A stretch of DNA of 64,000 bases from Paenibacillus kyungheensis (lineage in GTDB: Bacteria > Bacillota > Bacilli > Paenibacillales > Paenibacillaceae), in the NCBI RefSeq assembly GCF_028606985.1, contig NZ_CP117416.1, positions 2,146,001 through 2,210,000 on the forward strand, written 5' to 3'. The notes under the pieces are model-generated. The model searched no databases. It saw only the letters and a list, made by a program, of their open reading frames with translations, and was not told the origin of the DNA. The position numbers were made by a program, and so were the translations under genes. Of this stretch, positions 34,867 through 43,469 are shown piece after piece. Each line of letters opens with the position of its first letter. Positions within the stretch are counted from its first letter, which is position 1.

Positions 34867-36033
34867 CGTTACCAACCAGAATAGTAGAGCGATAATACTT
34901 ACTCCAGCCCCAAGATAACATACTCCGCTCCAACCTGCATAACTATACATCATCGTCGAAGCCATCGAACCGATTGCACTACCGATAGAGTAAAAAATCA
35001 TATAACTGGCGGTTAAGCGACCACGTGCTTCTGGCATAATAGTGAAAAGCATACTCTGATTGGTCACATGAACAGCTTGTACCGCTAGATCCAATAATAC
35101 AATCCCTAAAATCAACCAATACAACGAGTGCCCTATCCAAGACAAAGGAATCCATGACAGCAGTAACAATACAAGCGCTATACCTGTTGTCCATTGTGCT
35201 TTTCCCTGATCTGCTAATTTGCCCGCTCGTACTGCTCCGAGTGTGCCAGCAATCCCTGCTAATCCAAATGCTCCAATCGCTGTATGTGTAAGTGAAAATG
35301 AAGGCTCACTTAACGGCAATACTATCGAAGTCCATAACATACTAAACGCAATAAAGATCAACATCGCGAGTACACCCCGTATTTGTAAAAGGCGCTGTTG
35401 TTTATACAATTTCAGCACAGAAAAAAGTAACTGAGGATAAGATAACGAGGATTTCACTTGACGGTCGGTCGGCAATATGTTGAATAAGATGATAGTCATA
35501 CCACTCATAAGAAAAGCAGATACCAGATAGACAGACCTCCAACCTGCTAGATCAGTCAACCATCCTGCCAGCGAACGGGCAAATAAAATTCCGATCACAA
35601 TTCCACTGGTGACGATACCTACGATCTGTCCACGTTCTATAGGCTTAGCAAGAGAAGAAGCATAAGCAACGAGTGTCTGAGTGACTACTGCCAACAATCC
35701 TACCATAGCTAATCCTCCGAACAAGATGTATACCGTTGGAGACAAGCCTACAACGACAAGGGCAATCACAGACAATGCCATATGTCCAATAATTAACGGT
35801 CTTCGTGGTATCAGATCTCCTAGAGGCACAAGTAGAAATAGACCTACTGCATAACAGAGTTGAGTGACTGTGATCACGATACCGATCAATGAATGAGTAA
35901 TACCAAATGCTACAGCTAACGAGTCCAATAAAGGTTGCGCATAATAAATATTGGCAACAGCTAACCCACAAGTAATAGCAAATAAAAAAGCGATAGAGCG
36001 AGTAAATGGTCTATGTACAGTCTGTTGCTTCAT
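34831..36033 (-). CDS. MFS transporter (DHA1-type)
   Basis: 400 residues, 12 transmembrane helices. N-terminal FAITCGLAVANIYYAQPLLDSLA and the motif A loop LVPLGDLIPRRPLI match the YnfM/arabinose-efflux-like branch of drug or sugar exporters. Divergent from a TetR regulator at 36216 with paired operators between them, so export of a toxic or signalling compound under TetR control is the likely arrangement. ATG with TTGTAGTC...AAAGGAATG sequence upstream (AAAGGA about 8 bases away). Confidence 0.88.
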   Translation of the reverse strand: MKQQTVHRPFTRSIAFLFAITCGLAVANIYYAQPLLDSLAVAFGITHSLIGIVITVTQLCYAVGLFLLVPLGDLIPRRPLIIGHMALSVIALVVVGLSPTVYILFGGLAMVGLLAVVTQTLVAYASSLAKPIERGQIVGIVTSGIVIGILFARSLAGWLTDLAGWRSVYLVSAFLMSGMTIILFNILPTDRQVKSSLSYPQLLFSVLKLYKQQRLLQIRGVLAMLIFIAFSMLWTSIVLPLSEPSFSLTHTAIGAFGLAGIAGTLGAVRAGKLADQGKAQWTTGIALVLLLLSWIPLSWIGHSLYWLILGIVLLDLAVQAVHVTNQSMLFTIMPEARGRLTASYMIFYSIGSAIGSMASTMMYSYAGWSGVCYLGAGVSIIALLFWLVTLKNPANHKSFT

Positions 36034-36068
36034 GGATCAATCATTCCTTTGTAGTCATTATTTCATTA

Positions 36069-36088
36069 AATACCGATTGGTACAAAAT
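36069..36088. promoter_or_regulatory. Operator copy next to the MFS gene
   Basis: Plus strand AATACCGATTGGTACA: inverted repeat TACC-N4-GGTA, same spacing as the better copy at 36180-36195, 36-55 bases before the MFS start. Likely target of the divergent TetR protein. Confidence 0.5.
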
Positions 36089-36145
36089 GATTCGCAAGAA
36101 ATATACCTTTAGTACAAAGAGTTTGTCAATAGAAAATCATTGTCT

Positions 36146-36195
36146 TTGACATTAAGAATAATAATCTGTAAAATTATATTGTACTGATGAGTACA
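36146..36195 (+). promoter_or_regulatory. Promoter and operator of the TetR gene
   Basis: TTGACA (36146-36151), 17-base spacer, TAAAAT (36169-36174). Directly after it, TGTACT-GATG-AGTACA (36180-36195) is a perfect inverted repeat covering the transcription start, ideal for autorepression. A TTGACA on the other strand (36124-36129) with TATATT about 18 bases further serves the divergent MFS gene. Confidence 0.72.
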
Positions 36196-36215
36196 GAAAG
36201 GTGTGTAAAATTCTA

Positions 36216-36800
36216 ATGGTACGTAAGCGCGAATTTAACGAAGAACAAGCGTTGGATGCGGCAATGCAATTATTTTGGGCAAATGGATTTGAAGCGACCT
36301 CTCTGACAGATCTAACAACAGGAATGGGCATACAGCGTCCTAGTCTATATGCTACTTTTGGCGATAAGCGAGAACTATTTGAATCTTCTTTGCGCAAATA
36401 CAATCAATGGCATGCGGTATCTGTTCGTCAGCAGTTGCAGGGTCATGTATCGGTACAAGAGGCATTTCGTGCTTTTTTTGAGCAGATTGCTGAGGAAGCT
36501 TATGGAGAGAATCCAAGTAGAGGATGTTTTTGTATTAATACAATGGTAGAGCTAGCCACCCATGATGAGAAGATCGAAATTTTAACGCGCGAACATCAGA
36601 TGTATTTGACGGTTATTTTTCAGGAACGCTTAGAAGAGGGAGTACAAGCAGGACAACTACCAAAAAGCATCCATACCAAGTCACTGGCACAGACGCTAAT
36701 CGTATCGTTAATAGGGCTTACGGTAATGTTAAAATCACGACCAGAACGTTCTTTTATCCAACATTCGATCACAGGCATTTTGTCTTTATTAAATGATTAA
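36216..36800 (+). CDS. TetR-family repressor
   Basis: 194 residues. N-terminal helix-turn-helix: FNEEQALDAAMQLFWANGFE, then TSLTDLTTGMGIQRPSLYAT and FGDKRELFE. C-terminal TetR_C-like domain with a central ENPSRGCFCINTMVELA block, as in AcrR/YxaF-type regulators where the Cys lies near the ligand pocket. ATG 36216 is chosen; AAGGTG is 12 bases upstream, and an in-frame GTG at 36201 overlaps that site. Divergent from the MFS gene with shared operator half-sites GTAC, so it controls itself and the exporter. Confidence 0.88.
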   Translation: MVRKREFNEEQALDAAMQLFWANGFEATSLTDLTTGMGIQRPSLYATFGDKRELFESSLRKYNQWHAVSVRQQLQGHVSVQEAFRAFFEQIAEEAYGENPSRGCFCINTMVELATHDEKIEILTREHQMYLTVIFQERLEEGVQAGQLPKSIHTKSLAQTLIVSLIGLTVMLKSRPERSFIQHSITGILSLLND

Positions 36801-36928
36801 TTTCTATACACATGAGATATATGAACTACAAATATTATGACTTATGCGTATATAAGCAGAACAACTATCCAAAGTGTCCATATTGATTCACTGGCATAGA
36901 TGTTAATTGTATCTGTTGTATCTGAACT

Positions 36929-37894
36929 TCAATTATCGTTGCTCTCAGATAATTGTTCCTGCACATATTCGTGCAACTTGCGATTATCTACGCCGATTAC
37001 TGAAGCACCTTTAACTTTGATTTCTTGCAGTAAATGATTCGGAGGAATCTGCAATTTTTCGGTTTTATCGAGATTGATATCTAAGCCGAGTGAAGATAGT
37101 TTAATCATATCAGTCAGCGAAAGATTAGTATGCAGATAAGGTGCAATCGAACTCAAAATACTAGGTAATTTGACAATCGAAGTCGAGCTTTGCAATTCTG
37201 CTGCTAGAGCAGTTAAAAACTTACGTTGACGCTCTGTACGGGTAAAGTCTGATGTAGCATCATGACGAAAGCGTACATATTGAAGCGCATGCGTTCCATC
37301 CAAATGCTGTAATCCTTTGGTCAAATGAATATCATATCGGTGCTGATCACCGCCATCGGTATAATTCATATCTTTCTCTACATCGATCTCAACACCACCA
37401 ATTTTATCGACCAACGTTTTAAATCCTTCAAAGTCGATCGTTACATAATAATCGATCGGAATCCCCAGTAGATTACTTACCGTTTCTTTGGCAAGTTCTA
37501 CACCACCATACGAATATGCCGCATTCAATCGACTGCTTCCATGACCCGGAATATCTACATACGTATCTCGTAAAATAGACATGATATAAGCTTTTTTGGT
37601 CACAGGATCAATCGTGGCAACCATCATCGAATCCGAGCGTCCATTACTATCTGCATCCCGGGTATCTGTACCCATCAATAAAATATATACAGGTTCTTTA
37701 CCATCCCATTTGGGAATGGATACAGGAGTAGCTTGCTCTTGATCAGTAGCAGGCGAATGATAAGTATCATCTGCAATCGAAATCGTATGAGCAAACTGGT
37801 AAATCGAATATGTATAATATCCAACTGTACTTACACCTACAATAAGACAAATGCTTACAATCCATTTCCATTTCTGTAGTATCTTTTTTAGCAA
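36929..37894 (-). CDS. LytR-CpsA-Psr (LCP) family cell-wall ligase
   Basis: 321 residues; transfers teichoic acid or other glycopolymer from its lipid carrier to peptidoglycan on the outer face of the membrane. One N-terminal transmembrane helix (about residues 9-31), then LCP domain: LLMGTDTRDADSNGRSDSMMV, ILRDTYVDIPG, SRLNAAYSYGG, and ALQYVRFRHD with the conserved arginines that bind the pyrophosphate. I prefer TTG at 37892-37894, which has GAGG 8 bases upstream, over an earlier in-frame ATG at 37966. Single gene. Which polymer it attaches cannot be read. Confidence 0.9.
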   Translation of the reverse strand: MLKKILQKWKWIVSICLIVGVSTVGYYTYSIYQFAHTISIADDTYHSPATDQEQATPVSIPKWDGKEPVYILLMGTDTRDADSNGRSDSMMVATIDPVTKKAYIMSILRDTYVDIPGHGSSRLNAAYSYGGVELAKETVSNLLGIPIDYYVTIDFEGFKTLVDKIGGVEIDVEKDMNYTDGGDQHRYDIHLTKGLQHLDGTHALQYVRFRHDATSDFTRTERQRKFLTALAAELQSSTSIVKLPSILSSIAPYLHTNLSLTDMIKLSSLGLDINLDKTEKLQIPPNHLLQEIKVKGASVIGVDNRKLHEYVQEQLSESNDN

Positions 37895-38252
37895 ATGACC
37901 AACCTCACTTATTGTTATAGTTCTAATATCTTTATAAATCATATGGATGTATGAACAATTTGTCAACTTTTGAGAGTTTTAACCGTATAAATAGATAACA
38001 TATAACTAAAAAACTATCGAAAAGATAACTTTATATACATAATGATTACGATATGAAAAATAAAGAACCTTTTCAAAAGTAGAGAAAGATATCTACTGTC
38101 AAAAAGGCTTTCATAAGATAGAGCTACAAAGTCACAAGAATAGTAAATTTCAAACTTGTAAAAAAGTATCTATTCAAAGTATATGTTCAACGTAATCTGC
38201 TCAAAAAATAGTAAAAAGTACTTGCTAAACCTAAGCACAGCAATAGGTAATT
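37895..38252. other. Non-coding gap between LCP and ABC transporter genes
   Basis: AT-rich, no gene seen. It contains a weak hairpin CCTTTT..AAAAAGG (about 38068-38111) and, near 38217-38250, TTGCT/AGCAA followed by a T-run on the minus strand that may be the terminator of the transporter operon. Confidence 0.45.
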
Positions 38253-39041
38253 TTACGCTAAAAATACATCCAGTAAAGAAGCTGTATATTCATGTCGCTC
38301 GTCATGGTACAGATCATTTGCAGCAAATTGATCGACAATCTGTCCATGACGCATGACCACAATACGGTCGCTCATCTGGTATACTGCCGCTAGATCATGC
38401 GAAATAAATAAGTAGGATAGATGTAGAGATTGTTGCAGTTCTTGTAGCAACTTCAATACAGCCGCCTGGCTAGTAACATCCAGACTTGCTGTAGGCTCAT
38501 CCAATAAAATCAGATCAGGTTCAGTACTGATCGCTCGTGCTATCGTTACACGCTGTTTTTGTCCACCGCTTAATTCATGTGGATAAGCAGATAACAATGT
38601 TGCCGGCAAATGAACCTGTTCTAACAATTGAGTCGCGATCTGTTGTCGATTGTAGTGATCAGACGAGATAAACGAAGGACGTAATGCTGGCTGTAGATCA
38701 AGCGGCTCCATTAAGGAGTCGATAATAGCAAGCTTCGGATTGAGTGCGGCTGTCGGATGTTGAAATACAGCTCCAATACGTTGACGGGCTTGACGCAAAG
38801 CAGATCCTTTTAGCGAATGATACGGTTGTTCTCGAAATGCAATCGTCCCTTGATCTAGCGATTCCAAGCGCAATAGACAGCGGGCCAGTGTACTTTTACC
38901 ACTGCCGCTTTCACCAACAATCCCTACACATTCTCCTTTACGGATCGTCAATGATACATCAGACAGTGCAGGATGATTGTGATCGTTGTACGTTTTGGTT
39001 AGATGCTCTGCTGTTAAAATAGTGGGCAATAGAGTAGTCAT
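38253..39041 (-). CDS. ABC transporter ATPase, Opp/Nik type (second ATPase)
   Basis: 262 residues. One of two ATPases (NikE/DppF position) of a nickel/peptide-family importer. Walker [19 protein letters not shown], signature [15 protein letters not shown], Walker [13 protein letters not shown], switch His in [10 protein letters not shown]. Lacks the C-terminal Cys cluster of some oligopeptide ATPases. The start ATG shares one base with the stop region of the previous gene. Last gene of the five-gene operon whose promoter carries a Zur-type operator (43298-43312), so it is probably produced in zinc limitation. Confidence 0.9.
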   Translation of the reverse strand: MTTLLPTILTAEHLTKTYNDHNHPALSDVSLTIRKGECVGIVGESGSGKSTLARCLLRLESLDQGTIAFREQPYHSLKGSALRQARQRIGAVFQHPTAALNPKLAIIDSLMEPLDLQPALRPSFISSDHYNRQQIATQLLEQVHLPATLLSAYPHELSGGQKQRVTIARAISTEPDLILLDEPTASLDVTSQAAVLKLLQELQQSLHLSYLFISHDLAAVYQMSDRIVVMRHGQIVDQFAANDLYHDERHEYTASLLDVFLA

Positions 39042-39844
39042 TATATGTTCACCTGCTTATTTTGTAACTCTAGACGATAGCGAGAAGGTAACTTGGGAAT
39101 CGACGATAACAGTTGAATCGTATACGGATGTGTAGGATGGAAAAAGATACTATGACTTTTCCCAGATTCTACAACTCGACCTGACTTCATAATCAGCAAT
39201 GTATCTGCTGTACGCTGTACTTGACGTAGATCATGCGTAATCCACAAAATAGCAATACCTGTTTCTTGCTGTATACGCTGAATCAACGTAATGATAGAGC
39301 GAGAAGTTAAACTATCTAGCGCTGTAGTGGGTTCATCAGCAATCAATACTTTAGGTGATAAAAGTAATGCTGTAGCAATCGCAGCACGTTGTAACTGTCC
39401 GCCACTTAATTCAAACGGGTAGCTATGATAGACTTGCTTGGCAGGTAATTCTACTTGTTCTAATCGTTCTATACAAATAGAGTGACGCTGTTGACGGGAC
39501 AAGGAAGTATGAGCACGTATCATTTCATCCATTTGCTTGCCAACTGTAATAAATGGAGTGAATGCCCCCTGATAATCTTGAAATACATAAGCAATATCAC
39601 GTCCTCGAATCAACCGAAGTTCAGATTCTGGCAAATGCAATAATTGCTTACCTGCTAACTCAATACTGCCATGAGCATGAAGATCCGCTGATAGCAATCC
39701 GCCTATCGCTAGACTGGTTAATGTTTTTCCGCTTCCACTTTCACCGGCAAGAGCTAACCATTCTCCACGTTCTAGCTGAAGATCAAGCGGATGGACAAGG
39801 GTATGTGATTGATGATGAACAGTCAATCCTTGTATAGCTAACAT
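39041..39844 (-). CDS. ABC transporter ATPase, Opp/Nik type (first ATPase)
   Basis: 267 residues, NikD/DppD position. Walker A ALAGESGSGKTLTSLA, Q-loop VFQDYQGAFTPF, signature LSGGQLQRAAIATAL, Walker B VLIADEPTTALD and switch ILWITHDLRQV. It ends with the short C-terminal segment PTHPYTIQLLSSIPKLPSRY that in this family stacks on the partner. Gene order binding protein - permease - permease - ATPase - ATPase is that of nik, cnt and dpp operons. Spacing to the permease is 3 bases. Confidence 0.91.
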   Translation of the reverse strand: MLAIQGLTVHHQSHTLVHPLDLQLERGEWLALAGESGSGKTLTSLAIGGLLSADLHAHGSIELAGKQLLHLPESELRLIRGRDIAYVFQDYQGAFTPFITVGKQMDEMIRAHTSLSRQQRHSICIERLEQVELPAKQVYHSYPFELSGGQLQRAAIATALLLSPKVLIADEPTTALDSLTSRSIITLIQRIQQETGIAILWITHDLRQVQRTADTLLIMKSGRVVESGKSHSIFFHPTHPYTIQLLSSIPKLPSRYRLELQNKQVNI

Positions 39845-39847
39845 AGG

Positions 39848-40702
39848 TTACACTCCTTTGCGCGATAGAATCGAAGAAACAGAACGTTTGGATAATACGG
39901 GTTGAACATGAACATCATACCGATCACGTAAAATATCACCCCAGCTATTAGTCAGTAGAACAGTGATCACAATACATAATCCCGGGAAAATCATAAGATG
40001 CGGAGCAGTCTGAAAATACGTTCTTCCTTCGCTTAACATCGCTCCCCATTCAGGGCTAGGTGGCTGTGGCCCAAGACCGATATACGATAGCGAAGCGATC
40101 ATCAAAATAATTTTACCGATATCAAGCGTAGCCAATACGAGAAGATTACCAATCGTATGAGGCAAAATATGCTTTATGACTAATGTCCACGGCTTCATCC
40201 CGCTGATTTCCGCAAGATGGACATAATCTTTTTGTCGTTGTTCCAGTACAATACTTCGTACTAACCTTGCATAACTGACCCATTTGACTGCTGTAATCGC
40301 AAAGATCAAGTTCACTAATCCAGGCCCGAGTAATCCACTTAAAATCAGAGCAAAAATATAATCAGGTAATGTCATAAATGCATCTATTATTTTTTTGAAT
40401 CCTTTATCGAACCAGCCGCCGATATAACCGGATAACAATCCAAACGGAACACCGATAAGAAGCGATACGAACATAATCGTTAGACTGATCCCTACCGTTG
40501 TCCGAGCACCTTCCATAATACGAGATAACAGATCTCTTCCAAGATGATCGGTTCCTAACCAGTGCAGTGCACTAGGAGTCTGAAGCCGATCACTCATTTG
40601 AATATGATAGGGGTTATAAGGTGTCCAGACTAGAGCAAGAATCAGGAATAAAAGGAATAGACTCAAGAAGAGATAACGTAGTCCTATTCTTAAATTCATC
40701 AT
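39848..40702 (-). CDS. ABC transporter permease, NikC/DppC type
   Basis: 284 residues, six helices, BPD_transp_1 domain. EAA loop around EISGMKPWTLVIKHILPH. N-terminal QTPSALHWLGTDHLGRDLLSRIM is the typical C-subunit signature. I start it at the first of two adjacent ATG codons (40700-40702), overlapping the previous stop by 4 bases (ATGATGA) with AAAAGGAG 7-8 bases upstream; 54 in-frame codons before it are not family-like. Forms the membrane channel with the B-type permease. Confidence 0.9.
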   Translation of the reverse strand: MMNLRIGLRYLFLSLFLLFLILALVWTPYNPYHIQMSDRLQTPSALHWLGTDHLGRDLLSRIMEGARTTVGISLTIMFVSLLIGVPFGLLSGYIGGWFDKGFKKIIDAFMTLPDYIFALILSGLLGPGLVNLIFAITAVKWVSYARLVRSIVLEQRQKDYVHLAEISGMKPWTLVIKHILPHTIGNLLVLATLDIGKIILMIASLSYIGLGPQPPSPEWGAMLSEGRTYFQTAPHLMIFPGLCIVITVLLTNSWGDILRDRYDVHVQPVLSKRSVSSILSRKGV

Positions 40703-41649
40703 GAAGTCGCTCCTTTTTTCCGCTGACCGATAGCAATCGCTGGATTGATATAACGATACGACCATTCGACAGCCATATTCAGTAATACGATAAAAATACT
40801 CATAAATAGCATATAGCCTTGAATAATCGGATAATCCCGCGCTGTAATCGCATCGACAATCCATTTACCCAGACCAGGATAAGCAAACAGAACTTCGATC
40901 ATGACTGTTCCTCCAAGTAGACTACCGATACTTTCACTAAAAACAGTTAATAGCGGTATTAGACTATGACGCATGAGATGAAAAGTGAAAATACGCTTTT
41001 TGCCAATTCCTCTAGCCCGAGCAGAACGAATAAATTCTTGATGACTACTTTCCAAAATGCTAGCTCGCACCAATCGTACATATACCGCAGACATAGCGAT
41101 ACCAAGTGTAATAGATGGCAGAATAAGATGTTGCCATGAACCTTCTCCCATAGAAGGCAGTATTCTAAGCTTTACTGCAAATAGATCGATTAATAATAGA
41201 CCTAACCAAAAGCTTGGAATCGAAGAACCGATTAGAGCAAAAATGCGACTAATATGATCAGTCCATCGACCCCGGTATAAAGCAGATAGAATCCCGAGTG
41301 GTAGCGAAATGATCATCATAACTAATAGCGAAGTACCTGTCAGCATAAGTGTATACGGAATTTTTTCGATAAATTCACTAAATACAGGTCGTGCAGTCAT
41401 ATACGAATGACCTAGATCTAATGAAAATAGATTTTGAAGCCAGTACCCATATTGAACAAACACAGACTGATCTAATCCCAATTGTGCTCGCATCTGCTGA
41501 ATCTGCTCATTGGTTACAGCTACATCATCTACCCGCAACATACTACGTACCGGATCGCCGGGTACAAGCTTGAGCAGGCAAAAGCTGATAAACGATAAAA
41601 TGAACAGAAACAGCAATAATCCTGTTATTTTTTGTATCAACATACGCAT
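40699..41649 (-). CDS. ABC transporter permease, NikB/DppB type
   Basis: 316 residues. N-terminal FISFCLLKLVPGDPVRSML is the B-subunit signature (LxPGDP), and the EAA loop is RSARARGIGKKRIFTFHLMRH. Six predicted helices. It starts 2 bases after the binding-protein stop, with GGATGTG inside the upstream gene, so the two are coupled. Family members carry peptides, nickel, or metal-opine complexes; the Zur-type site upstream favours a zinc-related cargo here. Confidence 0.91.
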   Translation of the reverse strand: MRMLIQKITGLLLFLFILSFISFCLLKLVPGDPVRSMLRVDDVAVTNEQIQQMRAQLGLDQSVFVQYGYWLQNLFSLDLGHSYMTARPVFSEFIEKIPYTLMLTGTSLLVMMIISLPLGILSALYRGRWTDHISRIFALIGSSIPSFWLGLLLIDLFAVKLRILPSMGEGSWQHLILPSITLGIAMSAVYVRLVRASILESSHQEFIRSARARGIGKKRIFTFHLMRHSLIPLLTVFSESIGSLLGGTVMIEVLFAYPGLGKWIVDAITARDYPIIQGYMLFMSIFIVLLNMAVEWSYRYINPAIAIGQRKKGATS

Positions 41650-41651
41650 AA

Positions 41652-43187
41652 TTAATTCACATCCAGATCTTTCGTTAACATGTAATATTCGCTTTTGCTT
41701 GTAACCCAGCCACTCACATTTTTTTGATGAGCAACAAAATTATTCGGATGAATAATGTACGAATTTAGCAAGTTGCGGTCAATCATTTCGACAGCTTGTT
41801 GAGCAATATGGTTACGTTGATCACTATCTACCGTTTGATTCAATTGTTGGATTAATGTATTTAATTGAGCATCTTTCACTTGTCCGTAATTTAGTCCGCC
41901 TGTTGGGGTATAGACCGAATTGAGCAGGTAACTTGCATCACCGCGTGGTGCTGTAATAAAGCTATAGATCGCCATATCCCAATCTTTATTTTCTGCTAAA
42001 TACTCATCCGCATTATCCACTTGTTGAATCTCTAGCTTAATTCCTAATTGAGCAGCATTAGCTTGCAATAACTGTGCAATCAAAGGCAACTCAGCACGTG
42101 ATTGATAAGTGATCAGTTTGAACGTTAGCGGTGTTCCATTATCCGTCACTATACCATTGCTTACTGTATATCCAGCTTGAGCGAATAAGGTACGTGCACG
42201 CTGTATATCAAATGGCTTGTCTGTGTATGGGGGAGAGAATGGTGAATCTGTCAAAAAAGGCCCTTTGGCTACAGAAGCTTGACCTGACATGACAGCATCT
42301 ACAATCTCTTGACGATTCAAAAGGGAATCGATGGCTTGACGTACAGGTAATTTTGCCAGATGTGTATGATTCATATTGTAAATTAATTGATGAGCACGTA
42401 AGCCGGGAACCGATTCGATCACTAGATTAGGATCGGTTTGTAATTGAGATAGACTTTCTACAGGAAAACGATAGACCACATCGGCGTTCCCTGATTGTAG
42501 AGCCAGCAGACGAGCATTAGCATCTTCATTAAATGAGAATGTTGCTTCATCTAACTTCACCTGTCCATCCCAGTAGGTAGGATTACGCTTCACATCGACT
42601 TCTATGCCCGGCTTAAATTGAGCCAGTACAAAAGGACCTGTACCACTGGGTGTACCTGCATCTACAGCCGTATCTATAATACCGGTATTCGGATGTACCA
42701 GTTCTGAAGGGAATTGAGGAAGAGGGGTATCCGTCACAATCTGTAACGTTTGCCCTTTAGCAGTTATCTTCTCGATATGTAGAGCATTACGAATCGCAGG
42801 ATTGGTTTGAATCACACGTTCGAGAGAATCTTTAACTGCTTGTGCATCAACAGACGTACCACTATGGAAAGTGACATCAGGACGAATCTGGAATGTCCAG
42901 TGTTGTCCATCTTTACTTTCCCAAGAAGTGGCTAGCCATGGTTGTAATTGTTGCTGATCATCGACTTTAACCAGTGTTTCACTAATTCCTGCGCGCGAAG
43001 CGGTATAGTTCACATCAGTATGTGGATCAATCGTATTGCTTTGAACATTAAATAGAAGTGTTAGCCTTTTGGGAGTTGCTTCACTAGTTGTAGAAGATGA
43101 CGATGGCGAAGTACAACCGCTTAATACTAGAACAATTATCAATAATGAGATCGGATAACGTAATGTGCGAGCAAAAGATAATAACAA
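41652..43187 (-). CDS. Solute-binding lipoprotein, NikA/CntA/OppA type (SBP_bac_5)
   Basis: 511 residues; lipoprotein signal with lipobox L-S-G-C (Cys25) then a Ser/Thr linker. SBP_bac_5 blocks: NTIDPHTDVNYTASRAGISE, PWLATSWESKDGQHWTFQI, DVTFHSGTSVDAQAVKDSLE, GTGPFVLAQF, VKRNPTYWDG, and the C-terminal LNYGQVKDAQLNTLIQQ. Relatives bind peptides, Ni-chelates or metal-opine complexes (staphylopine, pseudopaline type). TTG start with AAGGGGGAT 7 bases upstream. First gene of the operon; its promoter spacer contains a Zur-type box, so uptake of a zinc complex is the best guess. No opine-synthesis genes are in this window. Confidence 0.9.
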   Translation of the reverse strand: MLLSFARTLRYPISLLIIVLVLSGCTSPSSSSTTSEATPKRLTLLFNVQSNTIDPHTDVNYTASRAGISETLVKVDDQQQLQPWLATSWESKDGQHWTFQIRPDVTFHSGTSVDAQAVKDSLERVIQTNPAIRNALHIEKITAKGQTLQIVTDTPLPQFPSELVHPNTGIIDTAVDAGTPSGTGPFVLAQFKPGIEVDVKRNPTYWDGQVKLDEATFSFNEDANARLLALQSGNADVVYRFPVESLSQLQTDPNLVIESVPGLRAHQLIYNMNHTHLAKLPVRQAIDSLLNRQEIVDAVMSGQASVAKGPFLTDSPFSPPYTDKPFDIQRARTLFAQAGYTVSNGIVTDNGTPLTFKLITYQSRAELPLIAQLLQANAAQLGIKLEIQQVDNADEYLAENKDWDMAIYSFITAPRGDASYLLNSVYTPTGGLNYGQVKDAQLNTLIQQLNQTVDSDQRNHIAQQAVEMIDRNLLNSYIIHPNNFVAHQKNVSGWVTSKSEYYMLTKDLDVN

Positions 43188-43290
43188 GAAAAATCCCCCT
43201 TATATATAGTCAGTCTGTACATACTATGCTTACTCCTGTTGATTTCTTACAACGTAAATGAAATACATTATCAACAGGTCAACCTCTTAA

Positions 43291-43319
43291 ATAATAATCG
43301 TTACGATTACGATTGTAAA
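43291..43319 (-). promoter_or_regulatory. Promoter of the ABC transporter operon
   Basis: Minus strand: TTTACA (43319-43314), 17-base spacer, TATTAT (43296-43291). Both hexamers match at 5 of 6. The whole Zur-type box lies within the spacer. Confidence 0.7.
43298..43312. promoter_or_regulatory. Zur box in the ABC transporter promoter
   Basis: TCGTTACGATTACGA matches Zur TCGTAAT-n-ATTACGA at 12 of 14 defined positions and sits exactly between the -35 and -10 boxes of the leftward promoter. Confidence 0.72.
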
Positions 43320-43385
43320 CTAAAAATTGATATACATCATCAACGTATGACCGTATTTTCATATCATTGATATTTTGAAAATCAT

Positions 43386-43415
43386 TTGACAAATCAGAAA
43401 TAAGAGGAGTACAGT
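43386..43415 (+). promoter_or_regulatory. Probable zagA promoter
   Basis: TTGACA (43386-43391), spacer 18, TACAGT (43410-43415). Perfect -35 with moderate -10; Zur box starts 17 bases downstream. Confidence 0.55.
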
Positions 43416-43431
43416 GTATTCATAGAATTAA

Positions 43432-43446
43432 TAGTAATAATTACGA
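43432..43446. promoter_or_regulatory. Zur box before zagA
   Basis: TAGTAATAATTACGA matches the 7-1-7 Zur consensus at 13 of 14 positions, 24 bases before the start codon. Confidence 0.8.
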
Positions 43447-43469
43447 TTAAAGAAGTGGAGGAATCAATC

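Noticed and set aside
36929-37966. Longer LCP start at 37966
   Set aside because: No ribosome site; TTG at 37894 has GAGG at good spacing and starts just before the membrane helix.
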